From Streptomyces sp. MMG1533 (GTDB lineage Bacteria; Actinomycetota; Actinomycetes; Streptomycetales; Streptomycetaceae): 64,000 bases of DNA. A program made the translations under genes and the position numbers. The notes under the pieces are model-generated. The model worked only from the letters and a program-made list of their open reading frames with translations, was not told the origin of the DNA and did no database searches. Shown in pieces: positions 60,507 through 64,000 of this stretch. Positions within the stretch are counted from its first letter, which is position 1, and each line of letters opens with the position of its first letter. The stretch covers positions 62,001-126,000 of the forward strand of contig NZ_LGDG01000213.1 of assembly GCF_001279775.1 (NCBI RefSeq), given 5' to 3'.

Positions 60507-60890
60507 CTATGTGCCGACGACCCGCGAACGGATGAGGAAACGCACCCCCTCGGGCGCCTCCAGCGAGAACCCGCTGCCCCGGCCCTCGACGACGTCCACG
60601 ATCAGCCGGGTGTGGCTCCACACCTCGTACTGGCTCCGCGACATCCAGAACGTCACCGGCTCCTCGACCCCGGCGACGTCCAGCTCCGCGAGCAGCACGT
60701 CGGAGCCGCCGGTGCGGAACTCGCCGGCCGGGTAGCACATGGGGGCGCTGCCGTCACAGCAGCCGCCGGACTGGTGGAACATCAGCGGACCGTGCGTCTC
60801 GCGCAGCCGCCGCAGCAGGTCGGCGGCGGCGGGGGTGAGCTGGACGCGAGGGACCTCGTCGTAGTCGGGGGTTGCGGATTCTTCGGGCAT
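60507..60890 (-). CDS. DUF779 family protein
   Basis: A 127-residue protein with the DUF779 core HQSGGCCDGSAPMCYPAGEF (three Cys) and FWMSRSQYEVWSHTRLIVDV. In other bacteria it is usually next to an aldehyde dehydrogenase gene of the ExaC/AdhA type. Here the nearest ALDH is 10 kb away. The Cys cluster suggests metal binding, unproven. The last gene of a minus-strand group with the two methyltransferases upstream. Confidence 0.9.
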   Translation of the reverse strand: MPEESATPDYDEVPRVQLTPAAADLLRRLRETHGPLMFHQSGGCCDGSAPMCYPAGEFRTGGSDVLLAELDVAGVEEPVTFWMSRSQYEVWSHTRLIVDVVEGRGSGFSLEAPEGVRFLIRSRVVGT

Positions 60891-60934
60891 GGTCGGTGAG
60901 TGGAGCACGGCGAAGGTTGCGAGAGGGTTGCGGG

Positions 60935-62113
60935 TCAGCCGCCGTACGGGGTGAAGTGGGCCGGCGTGTGGTCGATCGGCAGGTCGGGGCGCCAGGCGGT
61001 GAGGCCCTGGGCGCTGCACACGAACAGGTTTTCCGGCAGCCGGTCCAGGGGGAACCAGCGCCAGTCGCCGACGCGTTCGCCGGGCTGGTCGCCGGCCTCT
61101 CCGCGCCACGCCGTCACACGGGCGGCCACGGTGACCCGTACGACACCGTCGACGTGGTCGAGGAGCGTGCCCAGAAGCCGTACGTCGGCCGGACGGGCGT
61201 CGATCCCCGTCTCCTCACAAAGCTCCCTCACCACCGTCTCCTGGAGCGACTCGCCGGGTTCCACCGTGCCGCCCGGCAGCTCCCAGGTGCCCCGGCGATG
61301 GCGGCCCAGGAGCAGGCCGCGAGGACCGTGCAGGATGGCGCCGGCACCGATCGCGGCGTGCGGGAGGGGCGGCCGGGAGGAGCGGGGGCGGGAGGAGACC
61401 CGGACCGGGCGGGTCGCCCGGAAGACCCGGTAGGAGGCCTGGTTGTCCTCGTCCGGCGCGTCGAGGACCTCGATCCGCTCGACGCGCAGCCCGTGCTCGG
61501 CGAGCAGGTCCGACCAGAGCTCCGGGGCGAGCACCCACATCCGCACGGTCGTCTCGCCGCCGCCGGCGAGAGGCAGGATCTCGGGCCGGGACGTGACGAC
61601 GGACGAGGGACCGTCGCCGCGAGAGTTGGTGTGGAGCACGGTGAAACACAGCGTCCCGCCGGGCTTGAGCGCACCGGCCAGGGCGGGCAGCAGCCGACGG
61701 GGATCGATGTACGGCACGGCGTTGAGGGAGTAGACGACGTCGTACGGTTCGCAGGCCCGCAGGTGCTCGACGGCGTCGGCCTGGACCAGTCGCAGGCCGG
61801 ACAACGAGCCGTAGCGGGCTCGGGCCCGTTCGCACTGGCTCGGCGAGGAGTCGACCGCGTCCACGAAGGCGCCGTGGGCCCGGACGAGATGCGCGGCGTG
61901 CCGGGCGGGGCCGCATCCGAGGTCCAGGACACGCCGGTCCGACAGCTCGCCGAGGATCTCGTCCCCCGGCCCGGTGCCCCAAAAGCCCCAGTCGATCCGC
62001 TCCACCTCCGGCAATACGGTGCCGCGCCGCAGGTGGTGGATCCCGTACGCGTCCCACGCGTCGGCGTTGACCGACTCGGCCGCGTCGGAGTCGAGCCAGT
62101 GCGCGCCCGTCAC
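60935..62113 (-). CDS. SAM methyltransferase fused to a NUDIX hydrolase
   Basis: A 392-residue two-domain protein. Residues ~55-210: methyltransferase ([67 protein letters not shown]). Residues ~250-390: NUDIX with intact box ([10 protein letters not shown] start, REL-EETG end). GTG 62113 overlaps the stop of the preceding methyltransferase by 4 nt (GTGA). The Arg/Pro-rich linker separates the halves. Function unknown; see the finding. Confidence 0.9.
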   Translation of the reverse strand: MTGAHWLDSDAAESVNADAWDAYGIHHLRRGTVLPEVERIDWGFWGTGPGDEILGELSDRRVLDLGCGPARHAAHLVRAHGAFVDAVDSSPSQCERARARYGSLSGLRLVQADAVEHLRACEPYDVVYSLNAVPYIDPRRLLPALAGALKPGGTLCFTVLHTNSRGDGPSSVVTSRPEILPLAGGGETTVRMWVLAPELWSDLLAEHGLRVERIEVLDAPDEDNQASYRVFRATRPVRVSSRPRSSRPPLPHAAIGAGAILHGPRGLLLGRHRRGTWELPGGTVEPGESLQETVVRELCEETGIDARPADVRLLGTLLDHVDGVVRVTVAARVTAWRGEAGDQPGERVGDWRWFPLDRLPENLFVCSAQGLTAWRPDLPIDHTPAHFTPYGG

Positions 62114-62928
62114 GCGACGGCCGTACCCGTGAGGATCCGCACGTCCAGCTCGGTCACCGAGGCGGCGGTGAGCCGGGCCGTGAACTCCCTTCGCAGTCTC
62201 TCGACGGCGGCGGGGTCGAGGCCGTGGAGCAGGGCTCGGGTGCCGCTTCCCACGACCAGGCCCCACGCCGTGTCGGGTGTCAGCGCAACGGCGAGCCGCC
62301 GCGGCTCGACACGCGCGGCGGTGAGACCGAGGCCCTCCAGCCAGGCGGCGAGCGTGTCGGCGGTCTCGATGCGGGCGAGCCGGGCCGTCGTCGGAGAGTC
62401 CGGCCAGGCGCGCTCGGTCTCCACCGCGCCCCTCAGCGCCTGCCACCAGTCGGTGAGGGCCCCTTTCTCCCACACGGTCACGGCGAGCCGCCCGCCGGGA
62501 CGCAGCAGGCGGACCAGTGCCGCGGTGCTGCGGTCCATGTCGGGGAGGAAGAACACCCCGAGCGCGCACTGCACCAGGTCGTAGCCGCCGTCGGGAGCGG
62601 GCCAGGCCGTGATGTCGTGACGGTGGAAGCGGACATTCCGCAGCCCCTCCTGCCGGGCCCGGTCGGCGGCGATGTCCAACAGCGCCCCGGACAGGTCGAC
62701 CCCGTCGACCGCGCCCGCCGGGCCGACGGCACGCGCGGCGGGCAACGCGGAGGCACCGGCCCCGCAACAGGCGTCCAGCACCCGCTCCCCGGGACCGGGC
62801 GCGGCGGTGGCGGCCGTCGCCTCCCCGACCGGATCCCACAGCAGCGGCGACCAGCGGTGGAACTCCTCGGACCCCGCGCTGAACACGTCTGCGACGGTCG
62901 TCCCGGTCTGCTGCTGCGGTCCGGTCAT
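62110..62928 (-). CDS. Class I SAM-dependent methyltransferase
   Basis: A 272-residue protein: [20 protein letters not shown] (motif I), [40 protein letters not shown] and [19 protein letters not shown]. UbiE/COQ5-like shape with [17 protein letters not shown] at the front. ATG 62928 has GGGGAGGA 7 nt upstream. Coupled to the methyltransferase-NUDIX gene. Confidence 0.9.
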   Translation of the reverse strand: MTGPQQQTGTTVADVFSAGSEEFHRWSPLLWDPVGEATAATAAPGPGERVLDACCGAGASALPAARAVGPAGAVDGVDLSGALLDIAADRARQEGLRNVRFHRHDITAWPAPDGGYDLVQCALGVFFLPDMDRSTAALVRLLRPGGRLAVTVWEKGALTDWWQALRGAVETERAWPDSPTTARLARIETADTLAAWLEGLGLTAARVEPRRLAVALTPDTAWGLVVGSGTRALLHGLDPAAVERLRREFTARLTAASVTELDVRILTGTAVA

Positions 62929-62951
62929 GAGGGCGTCCTCCCCTGGTCGGC

Positions 62952-64000
62952 TTACAGGCGGCCTCCCACGGTGACGAAGCCGGGGGCATTGGCCGCCGTG
63001 GCGTTGTCGTAGACCACGTAGCCGGTGGACTTCTTCCAGATCTCGATACGGAAGGTGTCCGGGCCGTCCGTGGCGGTGACACGGAAACCGTAGCCAGCCG
63101 TGCCGTTGACCGTGCCGGATCCCTGGTAAACGGCTCGGTTTCCGGTGACCACCAGCCAGTCGGAGCCGGTGGAGCGGAACGCCAGCCGGGCGGCGCCGAA
63201 GTCGAAGCTCGCGTTCCCGGAGGGGACGGTGGCGCCCTTCTTGTACTCGGCCCCGAAGGAGAACCCGGCCGGGCCGGTCAGGGTGGGCTTGGCCGGGTAG
63301 GCGCCGGCCGGCGAGGAGATGATGCCGACGCCCGCGATGGGACCGGCCGCACGGTCGTAGACGATCAGTTCGGGGAGCTCGGTGGTGTCCGAGCCGCCGT
63401 CGTCGTCGGTGACGGTGATCTCCGGGCGCTGGATGCCCGCCTTGGCGTAGGCATGGGTGGCCTCGCAGCGGGAGCCGGTGATCTTGCCGGCGGTCGGTGC
63501 GGTGCCGTCCTTCCAGTCGACCCGGCAGGTCTGGGTGTCTGCCGTGCCCAGGTCGGTGAAGTCCGCCGTGACCACCGCGCCCTGGCCGGCCGCAACCGGC
63601 TTCGGGCCCGCGGCCGCCGTGATCACCGGGGCCGCGTTGGCGACCGTGACGGTGAGCGAGTCGCTGCTGCGGCCGCCGGTCAGGGTGACCTTGTAAGTGC
63701 CGTCGTCGGCGCAGGTGAGGGCCGTGAGGATGGCACCGGGGTCGGAGAAGGTGCAGGGTGCTCCGTCCTCCACCGTCCACTTGGGGCCGCCGGCGCCGGA
63801 GAGGGTGCCGGTGAGGGAGATCGCGCTGCCCTCCGTGCCGCTCGCGTTCGGACCCGCGTGGACGATGGTGACCGGGTCGATGCTCGTCAGGGTCGGGACG
63901 ACCTTCTTGATCAGGCCGTCGGTGTCGAACTCCAGCTTGTCGATGGTGGTTTCGCGGTTCGTGCCGTCACCGCCGGGGATGGCGAAGCGGTGGTAGGCGA
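62952..64000 (-). CDS. Secreted glycoside hydrolase-like protein with PKD-type repeats (C-terminal part)
   Basis: The last ~349 residues; the 5' end lies past the window edge. The first visible residues, [20 protein letters not shown] then [20 protein letters not shown], look like the end of a GH43 five-bladed propeller (arabinanase/xylosidase). Then come two Ig/PKD-like domains ([40 protein letters not shown]) with paired Cys, and a final ~120-residue beta domain ([20 protein letters not shown]). Extracellular by composition. Enzyme assignment is from a short piece. Confidence 0.75.
   Translation of the reverse strand, partial: AYHRFAIPGGDGTNRETTIDKLEFDTDGLIKKVVPTLTSIDPVTIVHAGPNASGTEGSAISLTGTLSGAGGPKWTVEDGAPCTFSDPGAILTALTCADDGTYKVTLTGGRSSDSLTVTVANAAPVITAAAGPKPVAAGQGAVVTADFTDLGTADTQTCRVDWKDGTAPTAGKITGSRCEATHAYAKAGIQRPEITVTDDDGGSDTTELPELIVYDRAAGPIAGVGIISSPAGAYPAKPTLTGPAGFSFGAEYKKGATVPSGNASFDFGAARLAFRSTGSDWLVVTGNRAVYQGSGTVNGTAGYGFRVTATDGPDTFRIEIWKKSTGYVVYDNATAANAPGFVTVGGRL

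Noticed and set aside
1..64000. tRNA or rRNA genes, insertion sequences, integrase or prophage genes
   Set aside because: None seen by eye. Recombinase and transposase motifs are missing and no tRNA-like cloverleaf was noticed; a tRNAscan-SE run would settle the tRNA question.

Overview
The window is a piece of a very GC-rich actinobacterial chromosome, almost certainly Streptomyces. The support is strong G/C bias at third codon positions, GTG/TTG starts, a lone TTA (bldA-type) codon in a regulatory gene, a c-di-AMP riboswitch ahead of an NlpC/P60 hydrolase, a DUF397/XRE/ATP-binding regulatory cluster, short interspersed repeats of the kind common between Streptomyces genes, and a cytochrome P450 that reads like CYP158A2. 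From memory, the order bio - ure - tap - pfkA - CYP158A2 - DNA ligase follows the S. coelicolor region around SCO1246 to SCO1200. That comparison is recall, not a search.

Layout. 1-2.8 kb: an ABC exporter (permease cut by the window edge), a ribbon-helix-helix antitoxin with a degenerate Fic-like partner, and a methyltransferase. 2.9-6.3 kb: a secreted lipase and an LAL-like LuxR regulator without a P-loop. 6.3-10.7 kb: the biotin locus, bioB-bioA-bioD divergent from bioF. 10.8-12.6 kb: DUF397, XRE regulator and ATP-binding protein (TTA codon). 13-15.4 kb: riboswitch plus NlpC/P60, then clpP with a small partner, divergent from a solitary Phd-type antitoxin. 15.5-17.3 kb: a membrane protein and its divergent TetR regulator. 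17.4-22 kb: urease ureABCF-(repeat)-ureGD. 22-25.6 kb: tripeptidyl aminopeptidase, an epimerase-like SDR and a PlsC acyltransferase. 25.8-29.6 kb: two PP2C/SpoIIE phosphatases of the partner-switching type. 29.8-32.5 kb: ornithine aminotransferase, a DDAH-like hydrolase and an Lrp regulator. 32.6-36.7 kb: LytTR regulator, small membrane protein, sodium:solute symporter and LytS kinase, tightly packed. 36.7-40.4 kb: lipoprotein with DUF6777-like and PASTA-like domains, a Ser/Thr kinase and a small membrane protein. 40.4-45.4 kb: CtaG-like protein, phosphofructokinase, MurT/GatD and peptide deformylase. 45.5-50.8 kb: TetR with acyl-CoA dehydrogenase, orphan CYP158A2-like P450, DUF6213 protein and aldehyde dehydrogenase. 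50.9-57.9 kb: NUDIX hydrolase with ATP-dependent DNA ligase, FAD disulfide oxidoreductase with a divergent XRE-cupin regulator, and a quinone oxidoreductase with a pair of acyl-CoA dehydrogenases. 58-64 kb: exported PI-PLC-like protein, phosphodiester glycosidase, DUF779 protein, two methyltransferases (one fused to NUDIX), and the C-terminal part of a secreted GH43-like/PKD protein cut by the window edge.

Most of this is ordinary chromosomal housekeeping and regulation. The points most worth following are the antitoxin-like regulator back to back with clpP, the Fic-like protein without a proper Fic motif, the CYP158A2-like gene without its usual type III PKS partner, the lipoprotein-kinase operon, the triplicated gatD 3' end, the DDAH-rocD pair, and several likely leaderless regulator promoters.
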